Positions 1-5,726 of a stretch of DNA of 5,726 bases are shown here, one piece after another; position 1 is the first letter of the stretch; every line of letters begins with the position of its first letter. A program made the position numbers and the translations under genes. The notes under the pieces are model-generated. The model was not told the origin of the DNA and did not search any database. It worked only from the letters and a program-made list of their open reading frames with translations. The DNA lies in the NCBI GenBank assembly GCA_011330545.1, contig DRQI01000198.1, forward strand, positions 1 through 5,726, written 5' to 3'. This DNA is from Flavobacteriia bacterium. Lineage in GTDB: Bacteria > Bacteroidota > Bacteroidia > Flavobacteriales > Flavobacteriaceae.

Positions 1-1968
1 CCGATTCTTTCGAACTTTAAAGAAGGATTGTCAATTCTTGAATATTTTATCTCTACGCACGGTGCCCGTAAAGGACTTGCCGATACAGCATTAAAAACTG
101 CCGATGCAGGATATTTAACACGCCGTTTGGTAGATGTTTCTCAAGATGTGATTGTCAATGAAGAAGATTGTGGTACCCTAAGGGGATTAGATGTACATCC
201 GTTAAAGAAGAATGAAGAGATTGTTGAAACCTTAGGAGAAAGAATTTTAGGAAGGGTTTCGCTCAATGACCTACACCATCCCTTAACAGATGAAATTATC
301 GTACGGGCAGGAGAAGAAATTGATGAAGATATTGTAGCCCTTATCGAAGCATCACCAATAGAAAGCGTTGAAGTACGGTCAGCCCTTACGTGCGAATCTA
401 AACGAGGAATTTGTAGTAATTGTTACGGACATAGCTTGTCAACCAAAAAAATGGTTCAAATAGGTGAAGCAGTTGGAGTAATTGCTGCCCAATCAATTGG
501 TGAGCCCGGTACACAGTTAACCTTGCGTACCTTCCACGTGGGTGGTATTGCAGGAAACGTTTCTGAAGAAAATAAATTATCAGCTAAATTTGACGGAAAG
601 ATAGAAATTGAAGATTTAAGGACAGTTGAAGGATTAGACAATGACGGCAATGTGGTTGATATTGTAATTTCTAGAACGTCAGAAATTAAGATTATTGATA
701 AAAAGACAGGTATTACGCTTAGTACCAATAATATACCTTATGGTTCATTCATCTTTGTAAAAGATAGTAAAACCATCAAAAAAGGAGATGTTATCTGTCA
801 ATGGGATCCCTATAATGGTGTGATTGTTTCAGAATTTAAAGGTAAAATTGTCTTTGAAAATATTGAACAAGGCATCAACTATCAAGTAGAAATTGATGAA
901 CAAACAGGATTCCAAGAAAAAGTAATTTCTGAATCTAAGAATAAGAAAATAGTACCCACCTTATTGATTGAAAATACAAAAGGTGAAGTGTTACGATCAT
1001 ACAGTTTACCTGTAGGAGCTCACTTAATGGTTGAAGAAGGTGAAAAAATTGAAGCCGGAAAAGTATTGGTAAAAATACCGAGAAAATCAGGAAAAGCAGG
1101 AGACATCACCGGAGGCTTGCCAAGAGTAACCGAATTGTTTGAAGCACGTGACCCATCGAACCCGGCAGTAGTTTCTGCCGTTGACGGCGTGGTCTCTTTC
1201 GGAAAAATTAAACGTGGTAACCGCGAAATAATCGTAGAATCTAAATCGGGCGAGATTAGAAAGTATTTGGTAAAACTTTCAAATCAAATCTTGGTTCAAG
1301 AAAACGATTATATCAAAGCAGGAATGCCCTTATCAGACGGTGCAGTAACACCTTCTGATATTTTACGAATTAAAGGCCCTTCTGCCGTTCAAGAATACTT
1401 GGTAAATGAAATTCAAGAAGTATACCGGCTTCAAGGTGTGAAAATTAATGATAAGCATTTTGAAGTAGTAGTACGCCAAATGATGCGTAAAGTTAAAATT
1501 ATTGACTCAGGAGATACTACTTTCTTAGAAAGCCAGTTAATCCATAAAAATGATTTTATCCAAGAAAACGACGCCATTTACGGTATGAAGGTAATTGTAG
1601 ACTCGGGAGATTCTGAGAATTTAAAAGCCGGACAAATTGTATCAGCCCGTAGATTGAGGGATGAAAATTCTATTTTGCGAAGGTCAGATAAGAATTTGGT
1701 CGAAGCCAGAGATGCCGTGCCCGCCACAGCAGAACCGATATTGCAAGGTATTACAAGGGCATCGCTTCAAACAAAATCGTTTATTTCGGCAGCGTCATTC
1801 CAAGAGACTACCAAAGTATTAAACGAAGCTGCTATTAGCGGTAAAGTAGATACCTTAGAAGGATTGAAAGAAAATGTAATTGTCGGTAAGAGAATACCGG
1901 CAGGTACAGGTATGCGCATCTACGATAACATGATTGTAGGGGCGGCTGAAGAAATGGAAGGAAACTAA
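1..1968 (+). CDS. rpoC: DNA-directed RNA polymerase subunit beta' (RpoC), C-terminal part, 5' end outside the window
   Basis: This is the catalytic beta' subunit of RNA polymerase. The frame is open from base 1 ([10 protein letters not shown]), so the TTG at 28 is an internal codon, not a start. The last 655 residues are present. In partial numbering, the bridge-helix region ([19 protein letters not shown]) comes first. The second zinc site follows, with Cys57, Cys131, Cys138 and Cys141. The trigger loop is at about 164-182 ([19 protein letters not shown]). About 180 residues then separate it from the conserved [20 protein letters not shown] block, and they align by eye with the E. coli SI3 insertion (landmarks: PYG, WDP, TGF). 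The C terminus has the usual [19 protein letters not shown] and [17 protein letters not shown] motifs. No frameshift or missing key residue is seen. The DUF3467 gene follows after 12 bases, with no terminator between them. Confidence 0.98.
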   Translation, partial: PILSNFKEGLSILEYFISTHGARKGLADTALKTADAGYLTRRLVDVSQDVIVNEEDCGTLRGLDVHPLKKNEEIVETLGERILGRVSLNDLHHPLTDEIIVRAGEEIDEDIVALIEASPIESVEVRSALTCESKRGICSNCYGHSLSTKKMVQIGEAVGVIAAQSIGEPGTQLTLRTFHVGGIAGNVSEENKLSAKFDGKIEIEDLRTVEGLDNDGNVVDIVISRTSEIKIIDKKTGITLSTNNIPYGSFIFVKDSKTIKKGDVICQWDPYNGVIVSEFKGKIVFENIEQGINYQVEIDEQTGFQEKVISESKNKKIVPTLLIENTKGEVLRSYSLPVGAHLMVEEGEKIEAGKVLVKIPRKSGKAGDITGGLPRVTELFEARDPSNPAVVSAVDGVVSFGKIKRGNREIIVESKSGEIRKYLVKLSNQILVQENDYIKAGMPLSDGAVTPSDILRIKGPSAVQEYLVNEIQEVYRLQGVKINDKHFEVVVRQMMRKVKIIDSGDTTFLESQLIHKNDFIQENDAIYGMKVIVDSGDSENLKAGQIVSARRLRDENSILRRSDKNLVEARDAVPATAEPILQGITRASLQTKSFISAASFQETTKVLNEAAISGKVDTLEGLKENVIVGKRIPAGTGMRIYDNMIVGAAEEMEGN

Positions 1969-1980
1969 TATGTAATAATT

Positions 1981-2292
1981 ATGGCAGACGAAAAAGCACC
2001 TCAAAATCAATTGAATATAGAATTGGATGAAACAGTTGCAGAAGGCACTTATGCCAACTTGGCAATTATCAACCATTCAGTATCTGAATTTGTTGTTGAT
2101 TTTGTAAATGTGATGCCCGGAACACCCAAAGCAAAAGTAAAATCGAGAATTATTTTAACCCCGCAACATGCCAAACGCTTGATGAAAGCCTTGGCAGAAA
2201 ATGTTGGGCGATTTGAAAAAGCACATGGTGAGATTAAAGATTATGAACAGCCTCCAATTCCGATGAATTTCGGGCCTACAGGCCAAGCATAA
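1981..2292 (+). CDS. DUF3467 domain-containing protein
   Basis: This is a small soluble protein of 103 residues with no signal peptide or membrane segment. It matches the DUF3467 family as I know it: a polar N terminus, then YANLAIINHSVSEFVVDFV, a PGTPKAKVKSRIILTP block, and a helix with HAKRLMKALAENVGRFEKAHG. The C terminus is rich in Pro and Gly (PPIPMNFGPTG). The biochemical function is unknown. It starts 12 bases after the rpoC stop and is followed by a strong terminator, so it is probably the last gene of the rpo operon. The ATG at 1981 is preceded by an A/T-rich stretch without a Shine-Dalgarno sequence, which is normal for Bacteroidota. An ATG at 1970 is followed at once by a stop codon and is not a start. 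The position suggests a transcription- or translation-linked housekeeping role, but that is inference. Confidence 0.9.
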   Translation: MADEKAPQNQLNIELDETVAEGTYANLAIINHSVSEFVVDFVNVMPGTPKAKVKSRIILTPQHAKRLMKALAENVGRFEKAHGEIKDYEQPPIPMNFGPTGQA

Positions 2293-2299
2293 ATTTCTA

Positions 2300-2332
2300 A
2301 AAACGCCAAGCAAACATACTTGGCGTTTTTTT
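2300..2332 (+). terminator. Rho-independent terminator after rpoC-DUF3467
   Basis: An 11-bp perfect stem (AAAACGCCAAG at 2300-2310 with CTTGGCGTTTT at 2319-2329) closes an 8-base loop and runs into seven T residues at 2326-2332. It begins 8 bases after the DUF3467 stop. The A run on the left side means it could also stop transcription from the minus strand, although no minus-strand gene is close enough to need it. Confidence 0.93.
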
Positions 2333-2347
2333 ATTATTGAATTCATC

Positions 2348-2384
2348 TTGACTTTTATTTTTAGCCGAAAAAGAATACTTTTTG
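2348..2384 (+). promoter_or_regulatory. Candidate Bacteroidota-type promoter for the DUF2007 gene
   Basis: TACTTTTT at 2376-2383 matches five of the six fixed positions of the Bacteroidota -7 element TAnnTTTG. A TTGAC lies at 2348-2352, but the 25-base gap is longer than the usual roughly 17-23. The preceding terminator implies that a promoter must lie in this 75-base gap. The exact boxes are a guess. Confidence 0.28.
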
Positions 2385-2407
2385 GGTTTAATTGAAATTT
2401 ATGAGAT

Positions 2408-2821
2408 ATGAATGAATCTTTTAAAACGGTGGCGGTATTTCAATATTCATCTGAAGCTCAAATTATTAAAGCGTATTTAGAATCAGAAGGTATTCAGGTT
2501 TTTATGGTTGATAATTTTACAATAGATATAGACCCTTTATTTAGCAATACCATTGGAGGTGTGAAATTAAAAGTTTTATCTAAGCAAGAAAATAAAGCAC
2601 TAGAATTGTTGAGTTCTATTAAAAAATATTCGCTTAACGACGACGGAAAAGCGATACATTGCCCTAATTGTAATAGTAAAAAAGTTCAGTTACTTACTAC
2701 CGTTAGAGACATAAAATCTTTTCTATGGTTTGTTTTCGGGTTACTTTCGGCGATACTGCCACCTTATGTAAAGTATACCTATAAGTGTCAAGATTGCAAT
2801 ACAGAATTCAATCAAAAATGA
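2408..2821 (+). CDS. DUF2007 domain protein with C-terminal zinc ribbon
   Basis: The protein has 137 residues. Residues about 5-72 (FKTVAVFQYSSEAQIIKAYL, then the GGVKLKVL strand and a helix) fit DUF2007 (putative prokaryotic signal-transducing protein), a small ferredoxin-like fold recalled from the family. The C-terminal part has two CxxC knuckles, Cys85/Cys88 (HCPNC) and Cys127/Cys130 (KCQDC), forming a likely zinc ribbon. Between them is a hydrophobic stretch at about 104-121 (FLWFVFGLLSAILPPYV), long enough to be a short membrane helix or hairpin. If it crosses the membrane once, the knuckles would end on opposite sides, so a re-entrant hairpin or peripheral attachment fits better. The stop overlaps the next start as ATGA, so the two genes are probably translationally coupled. 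The molecular function is unknown. Confidence 0.85.
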   Translation: MNESFKTVAVFQYSSEAQIIKAYLESEGIQVFMVDNFTIDIDPLFSNTIGGVKLKVLSKQENKALELLSSIKKYSLNDDGKAIHCPNCNSKKVQLLTTVRDIKSFLWFVFGLLSAILPPYVKYTYKCQDCNTEFNQK

Positions 2822-3969
2822 AAGCAAGTTTACACATAACTTCTATAAAAAAAGGGTTGAAATACCCATTACTATTCGGTATTATAGGTACTTTTATGGG
2901 GGTAGTATTGCGTTATGCTTTTACAGGGGCAATCTCTGAGTTTCCCTTTAAATATGTAATCCATTCACACTCACATGTATTATTACTCGGATTTTTATTC
3001 AATGCCCTGTTACTGTTGGTATGGACACACTTTACCGATGGTATTGACAAGGTTTCATATAAATACTATATGGCATTGCAAGGTTGCGTAGTGCTGTTTA
3101 TGATTGCGTTTATACTGCAAGGTTATGCATTCTACTCTATTTTGTTTTCTACCTTACATTTGTGGATAAGCTATATTTTAGTAATCAGGTTATGGAAACG
3201 GCTTAGCGGCGATAAAGCGATGCAGCGGTTGATAAAAATCGGCATACTGTTTCATTTTACAGCTTCTTTAGGCCCGTATATGTTAGGGCCTTTGATGGCT
3301 ATGAAAATGCATGCTTCGCCATGGTATCAACAAGCTATTTTTTTCTATTTACATTTTCAGTATTTCGGCGTTTTTTTTGTGTGGATGTTGGCTGTTTTAC
3401 TACAAAAAACAGCGATAAAACCTACTAAAAAAGATAGTATTGTTATTGGGGGTAGCTTAGTTTTATTGTTTGCACATTCGTTGGATTATAGTTTTGACCA
3501 TTGGCTGATTCAAGTGTTGGGAGCTGTAGGTTCCATAGCGTTGCTATTGGTACTGTTGCAATTTGCCAAGCACTTTATAAAAACACAAAAGGCATATAGA
3601 TACATTTATTACAGTACTCTTTTAGTTGCAATTACCAATATTGTAGGAAGTATTCCGAGCATGGCAAATTTAGTAATAGGCAATAGGTTCTTATTGATTG
3701 CATGGCTGCATCTTTTATTTTTAGGGATGTATACGCCGTTTATATGGGTAGCAATTCAAAAAAGAATACCGCCATTAGTGTGGTTTTTATACGGAAGTTT
3801 CCTGCTTTTTTCAGAAACTATTCTTATTTTTCCGATGCTGTCACAATGGTTGTCAATCTCAGTAATGTGGTTGTTATTTTGGGGATATTTGGGCGTTTTT
3901 CTATGCATCTGTTTTGTACATATAAAATTTCTTTTAGAGAAAGAAGCCTCCGGTATCCAACCTTATTAA
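2818..3969 (+). CDS. Polytopic membrane protein with heme-copper oxidase subunit I-like His motifs
   Basis: The protein has 383 residues and about 12 hydrophobic helices (roughly 15-35, 53-71, 86-104, 106-124, 141-160, 172-197, 207-221, 230-250, 262-284, 289-312, 317-338, 345-370). I chose the ATG at 2818, which overlaps the previous stop as ATGA. An in-frame GTG at 2785 would lie wholly inside the upstream gene and add 11 polar residues. Potential metal or heme ligands are His49/His51/His53 (HSHSHVLLLGF) at the start of helix 2, His114, His146, His179 (YLHFQYFG) and His298 (WLHLLFLG). The layout, including LQGYAFYSI, SLGPYMLGPLMAMK and FYLHFQY, matches a Bacteroidota family I recall as oxidase-subunit-I-like and uncharacterised. 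It lacks the canonical HPEVY Cu-B motif, so a working terminal oxidase is unlikely. A heme-binding, sensory or NnrS-like role is an alternative. Confidence 0.8.
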   Translation: MKASLHITSIKKGLKYPLLFGIIGTFMGVVLRYAFTGAISEFPFKYVIHSHSHVLLLGFLFNALLLLVWTHFTDGIDKVSYKYYMALQGCVVLFMIAFILQGYAFYSILFSTLHLWISYILVIRLWKRLSGDKAMQRLIKIGILFHFTASLGPYMLGPLMAMKMHASPWYQQAIFFYLHFQYFGVFFVWMLAVLLQKTAIKPTKKDSIVIGGSLVLLFAHSLDYSFDHWLIQVLGAVGSIALLLVLLQFAKHFIKTQKAYRYIYYSTLLVAITNIVGSIPSMANLVIGNRFLLIAWLHLLFLGMYTPFIWVAIQKRIPPLVWFLYGSFLLFSETILIFPMLSQWLSISVMWLLFWGYLGVFLCICFVHIKFLLEKEASGIQPY

Positions 3970-4000
3970 ATAATAATTTTAAATCCAAAACCGAGAACCC

Positions 4001-4435
4001 TCACGTTCCCTCTAGTGTTTTTTCCAATAAGTTAATTTTTTCTTGCGTATCTTTTATCAGTACATACAGTTTTTCATAAGACCATTCGCCGTCTTCTTTA
4101 GTGCCGATAACGGTAACCGAACCTTTTCCCTTGGGGCCTTTTAAAGGAATTGTAATGTTGACCTCCCCAGAATTGTTTGTCGTTGAAATTTTACCTTGCA
4201 TCATTCCGGCAGTTTCAACAGGCTCGCCGAGTAATTCAATAACCCTCGGGTTTGTAGTGGCTTGCTCTATGGCATATTTATAAGGAGTAGACCCTGTAAA
4301 CATTTTAGAAACTCCAAAGATGGCTGCGCCTATGCCAAAGACAAATAATACAATAATAGTCAGGCAGCCGCCTAACGGCACTACCCAAATCCAGTTTCTG
4401 CTAAACCAGCTTTTTTGTGGTATGTGTTCACTCAT
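4001..4435 (-). CDS. Coa1-type cytochrome c oxidase assembly factor family membrane protein
   Basis: The protein has 144 residues. A short polar N terminus (SEHIPQKSWFSRNW) precedes one long membrane helix at about 16-46. The globular domain at about 51-138 has Coa1-family features: PYKYAIEQATTNPRVIELLGEP (the PxVxxxLGxP signature), a GMMQGKI strand, ITIPLKGPKGKGSVTVIGTK, and a terminal EWSYEKLYVLI strand. In mitochondria Coa1 helps mature oxidase subunit I. Bacterial members are mostly uncharacterised, and the same domain is common in Bacteroidota proteins of unknown role. It converges with the oxidase-I-like gene, their stops being 31 bases apart, with no clear terminator between them. The extramembrane domain follows a helix with a positively charged N-terminal flank, so its side of the membrane is uncertain. 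The family call is good; the function is inferred. Confidence 0.83.
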   Translation of the reverse strand: MSEHIPQKSWFSRNWIWVVPLGGCLTIIVLFVFGIGAAIFGVSKMFTGSTPYKYAIEQATTNPRVIELLGEPVETAGMMQGKISTTNNSGEVNITIPLKGPKGKGSVTVIGTKEDGEWSYEKLYVLIKDTQEKINLLEKTLEGT

Positions 4436-4459
4436 GATTTTCAGTTTATTAGTGAGTCT

Positions 4460-4467
4460 TAAAAGTA
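4460..4467 (-). promoter_or_regulatory. Candidate -7 box for the Coa1-like gene
   Basis: Read on the minus strand, TACTTTTA matches five of the six fixed positions of the Bacteroidota -7 consensus TAnnTTTG and ends 24 bases before the ATG. No convincing TTTG -33 box is present at the usual distance. Confidence 0.25.
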
Positions 4468-4510
4468 TAAATTTTAATAGAAAAAACCAGTTATTTTTTA
4501 TATTTGTTTA

Positions 4511-4570
4511 GGTGAAACCCTCATTGGGGAATTTGGTATAAAAAGATAGGAGCCTCCACAAAGGGGTATG
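4511..4570. promoter_or_regulatory. Two tandem CC-N5-GGGG elements in the intergenic region
   Basis: The gap between the divergent genes (4436-4658) is very AT-rich except here. ACCC-TCATT-GGGGAAT (4517-4532) and CTCC-ACAAA-GGGGTAT (4554-4569) share a C-run, a five-base spacer and a GGGG followed by an A/T triplet. The G runs are 37 bases apart. They look like two imperfect inverted-repeat operator sites that could control either flanking gene. No protein that binds them can be named. The rest of the gap shows nothing beyond A/T tracts and candidate promoter boxes. Confidence 0.35.
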
Positions 4571-4582
4571 AGTAGATAGTTA

Positions 4583-4611
4583 TTTGTTTGACTTTGTGTT
4601 GTTTTATTTTG
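4583..4611 (+). promoter_or_regulatory. Weak candidate promoter for the two-helix membrane protein gene
   Basis: TTTG at 4583-4586 is followed after 18 bases by TATTTTG (4605-4611), one base shorter than the Bacteroidota -7 element TAnnTTTG. This would give a leader of about 40 bases before the GTG start. A/T-rich sequence makes chance matches easy. Confidence 0.25.
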
Positions 4612-4658
4612 TTAAGTAATAATACTATAAAACAGTAAATCAATATAAATTTATTCGT

Positions 4659-5210
4659 GTGAAAAATAAGAATATTATTATTTCAGAAGGGCAAAGGCCC
4701 ATTTGGCAAATGGTTATCGCTGCTTTCTTTTATACCATAGGAATCGCACTTTTAATCTTGCTTTTTATTGGAGTGATGAGATTTGATTTTATGCGTATAA
4801 TAAAGCCGGGTTTAGGTGTTTTAAAAATTTCCTTTATTGCTTTTGCAATGGGTTATGGATTTTCGGTTGTTAAAGCTGTTTTGTTCAATTTAGAAAACCA
4901 TACCTATAAAAATGAGTATTCAGTTGGTTCTATAAGATTTGGCAAGTGGAGGCCTCTTCCTGAAATCAAATATGTATCATTCTTTAAACAGCCGTTAAAA
5001 AATGAAGATTATATTTTTGAAATTAATTTGTGGTATAAAAAAAATAAGCATTTTAACGTGTATAGAAATGATGATTATGAACCTACATTAGAAATGGGGT
5101 TTTATATTGCCGATAAATTAAACGTCAGGTTGTTAGATGCTACAACGCCAAATAAGTACAAGTATTTAGACATGGATACCTTAAAAGAAAAATACAAGTT
5201 AGAAGATTAA
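4659..5210 (+). CDS. Hypothetical membrane protein with two N-terminal helices, GTG start
   Basis: The protein has 183 residues and no recognised function. Two hydrophobic segments (about 18-40 and 52-76) are followed by a soluble domain of about 105 residues rich in alternating beta pattern and aromatics: YSVGSIRFGKWRPLPEIKYVSFF, FEINLWYKKNKHFNVY, then a helix and LNVRLLDATTPNKYKYLD. This resembles a flavobacterial family I recall without a name. The arrangement of two helices plus a beta-rich domain is like bacterial PH-domain membrane proteins, but that comparison is tentative. I chose the GTG at 4659 because no in-frame ATG lies between it and the upstream stop at 4620. The next internal Met (residue 18) would remove the polar IIISEGQRPIWQ segment just before the first helix. 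It appears to be a single-gene transcript. Confidence 0.75.
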   Translation: MKNKNIIISEGQRPIWQMVIAAFFYTIGIALLILLFIGVMRFDFMRIIKPGLGVLKISFIAFAMGYGFSVVKAVLFNLENHTYKNEYSVGSIRFGKWRPLPEIKYVSFFKQPLKNEDYIFEINLWYKKNKHFNVYRNDDYEPTLEMGFYIADKLNVRLLDATTPNKYKYLDMDTLKEKYKLED

Positions 5211-5311
5211 ACTTTTATTTTACTTTGAAAACCATCTTGCTTAGCTGATGGTAATGTCCTCGTGGCTTTGCCTACTTTTTCAGGCCTGTTTATAATAATC
5301 TTGTTGCTCAT
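5207..5311 (-). CDS. Possible small basic ORF downstream of the S24 regulator
   Basis: On the minus strand an ATG at 5311-5309 opens 34 codons ending in TAA at 5207. The peptide begins MSNKIIINRPEKVGKA and ends QSKIKV. It has eight Lys/Arg against two acidic residues and no hydrophobic segment. A purine-rich AAAAGGGG lies just before the ATG. It starts 9 bases after the S24 regulator stop on the same strand and overlaps the convergent gene's stop codon by 4 bases. It fills most of the gap and reads more like protein than typical A/T-rich spacer, but at this length chance is a real possibility. It may be a small protein, a remnant of a longer gene, or noise. Confidence 0.3.
   Translation of the reverse strand: MSNKIIINRPEKVGKATRTLPSAKQDGFQSKIKV
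5231..5252 (-). terminator. Weak hairpin, possible terminator for the S24 regulator transcript
   Basis: ACCATC (5231-5236) pairs with GATGGT (5247-5252) around a 10-base loop. Read on the minus strand it is followed by TTTTC, so it could weakly terminate transcription about 70 bases after the regulator stop. It lies inside the possible small ORF. The stem is short and the T run poor. Confidence 0.2.
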
Positions 5312-5319
5312 TGCCCCTT

Positions 5320-5726
5320 TTAAGTATTTTCTAAAGCCACCTTCTCAGAAGGTGTGATTTTTATCGATTTCAACTCTACTTTCAGCTCTTGAAACATATT
5401 GAGGATACTGCTTAATTTTAATTCATCCTTATCGTATTCTTGTGTATTGATACAACAGGTAAATTGCCATACTTCCAATACATCTTCAATTTTAACTTCA
5501 TACGGCGCATACTTTTTATTATCAGAATACAATAGCAAGCTCTTCCGGTCTTTAATTCGATTATAAACCCTTTTATAGACCAGGCCATCTTCTTTGGTCA
5601 ATACAATATAGGTGCTGCCGTCTTTAATATCATCGACATCTTCAATAAACTTGGCAACAATAAAAGAGCCGTCTTTTACAGGGAGCATAGAATCTCCTTT
5701 GATAGGAAAAGCCCGATGCGTACCCG
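5320..5726 (-). CDS. LexA/CI-like transcriptional regulator, C-terminal S24 peptidase domain, 5' end outside the window
   Basis: The frame is open to the right edge: the first complete codons read GTHRAFPIKGDSM, so the ATG at 5688 is the Met after the catalytic Ser, not the start. In partial numbering Ser12 (GDSM, codon at 5691-5689) is the nucleophile and Lys51 (LVYKRVYN) the general base; the spacing of 39 residues is close to that in LexA. The rest of the fold follows (DGSFIVAKF, GSTYIVLT, YEVKIEDVLEVWQF). A helical, probably coiled tail lies at about 100-122 (LSSILNMFQELKVELKSIK). The DNA-binding N terminus and any self-cleavage site lie outside, so an HTH domain is expected but not seen. 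Such regulators in Bacteroidota often have an XRE-type HTH and act as stress or phage-type repressors. The targets here are unknown. Confidence 0.88.
   Translation of the reverse strand, partial: GTHRAFPIKGDSMLPVKDGSFIVAKFIEDVDDIKDGSTYIVLTKEDGLVYKRVYNRIKDRKSLLLYSDNKKYAPYEVKIEDVLEVWQFTCCINTQEYDKDELKLSSILNMFQELKVELKSIKITPSEKVALENT

Noticed and set aside
28..30. TTG as the start of the first gene
   Set aside because: The upstream codons continue the conserved RpoC sequence (NFKEGL), so the gene simply enters from outside the window.
456..728. Minus-strand open frame inside rpoC
   Set aside because: It lies fully within well-conserved rpoC coding sequence, has no family resemblance and is an antisense shadow.
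1855..2346. Minus-strand open frames over the rpoC end, the DUF3467 gene and its terminator
   Set aside because: They are antisense to recognised genes, their translations look non-protein-like (rich in Cys, Phe and His without pattern), and one runs through the terminator hairpin.
2785..2817. Earlier GTG start for the oxidase-I-like membrane protein
   Set aside because: It would add 11 polar residues encoded within the upstream zinc-ribbon coding region; the ATGA overlap at 2818 is the more usual arrangement.
3970..4000. Possible bidirectional terminator between the convergent genes
   Set aside because: Only weak A/T complementarity is present, with no G/C stem or proper T run.
3702..4079. 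Plus-strand open frame overlapping the ends of the two convergent genes
   Set aside because: It is out of frame with the membrane protein over most of its length and antisense to the Coa1-like gene; no family features.
4101..4511. Plus-strand open frames opposite the Coa1-like gene
   Set aside because: They are antisense to a gene with a clear family signature.
1..5726. CRISPR arrays, insertion sequences, tRNA or rRNA genes
   Set aside because: No regularly spaced repeats, terminal inverted repeats with a transposase, cloverleaf or conserved rRNA stretches were seen on either strand.

Overview
The window is an AT-rich chromosomal segment of a member of the Bacteroidota, most likely a Flavobacteriia relative. 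The evidence is: the C-terminal half of RpoC carrying a large insertion in the trigger loop; a DUF3467 gene directly behind rpoC, an arrangement I associate with this phylum; starts with no strong Shine-Dalgarno sequence, preceded by A/T-rich stretches; and several families I recall mainly from Bacteroidota. The species cannot be read from the sequence.

Layout. Bases 1-2332 hold the end of a transcription operon: rpoC (5' end outside the window), a DUF3467 gene 12 bases later, and a strong hairpin terminator. Bases 2408-3969 hold a second, tightly coupled plus-strand pair. Its first gene encodes a DUF2007 protein with a C-terminal four-cysteine zinc ribbon. Its second gene, joined by an ATGA overlap, encodes a membrane protein of about 12 helices with His motifs resembling heme-copper oxidase subunit I. 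Facing this pair, on the minus strand at 4001-4435, is a Coa1-type (cytochrome oxidase assembly factor 1) membrane protein. A 223-base divergent intergenic region follows, with two similar G/C-rich elements in AT-rich DNA. Next is a GTG-started two-helix membrane protein of unknown function (4659-5210). The right edge holds the C-terminal part of a minus-strand regulator with a LexA/CI-like S24 peptidase domain (Ser and Lys visible; the DNA-binding end lies outside). A possible 34-codon basic ORF sits just downstream of it.

How the genes may work together. rpoC and the DUF3467 gene are probably cotranscribed. The oxidase-I-like membrane protein and the Coa1-like protein lie tail to tail, so a shared role in heme or copper membrane biochemistry is possible, but this is inference from position and motifs only. 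The S24 regulator is probably a stress or SOS-type repressor whose targets are not visible. Most of the window is ordinary core genome. The least explained parts are the DUF2007/membrane-protein pair, the tandem intergenic elements, and the small ORF after the regulator.
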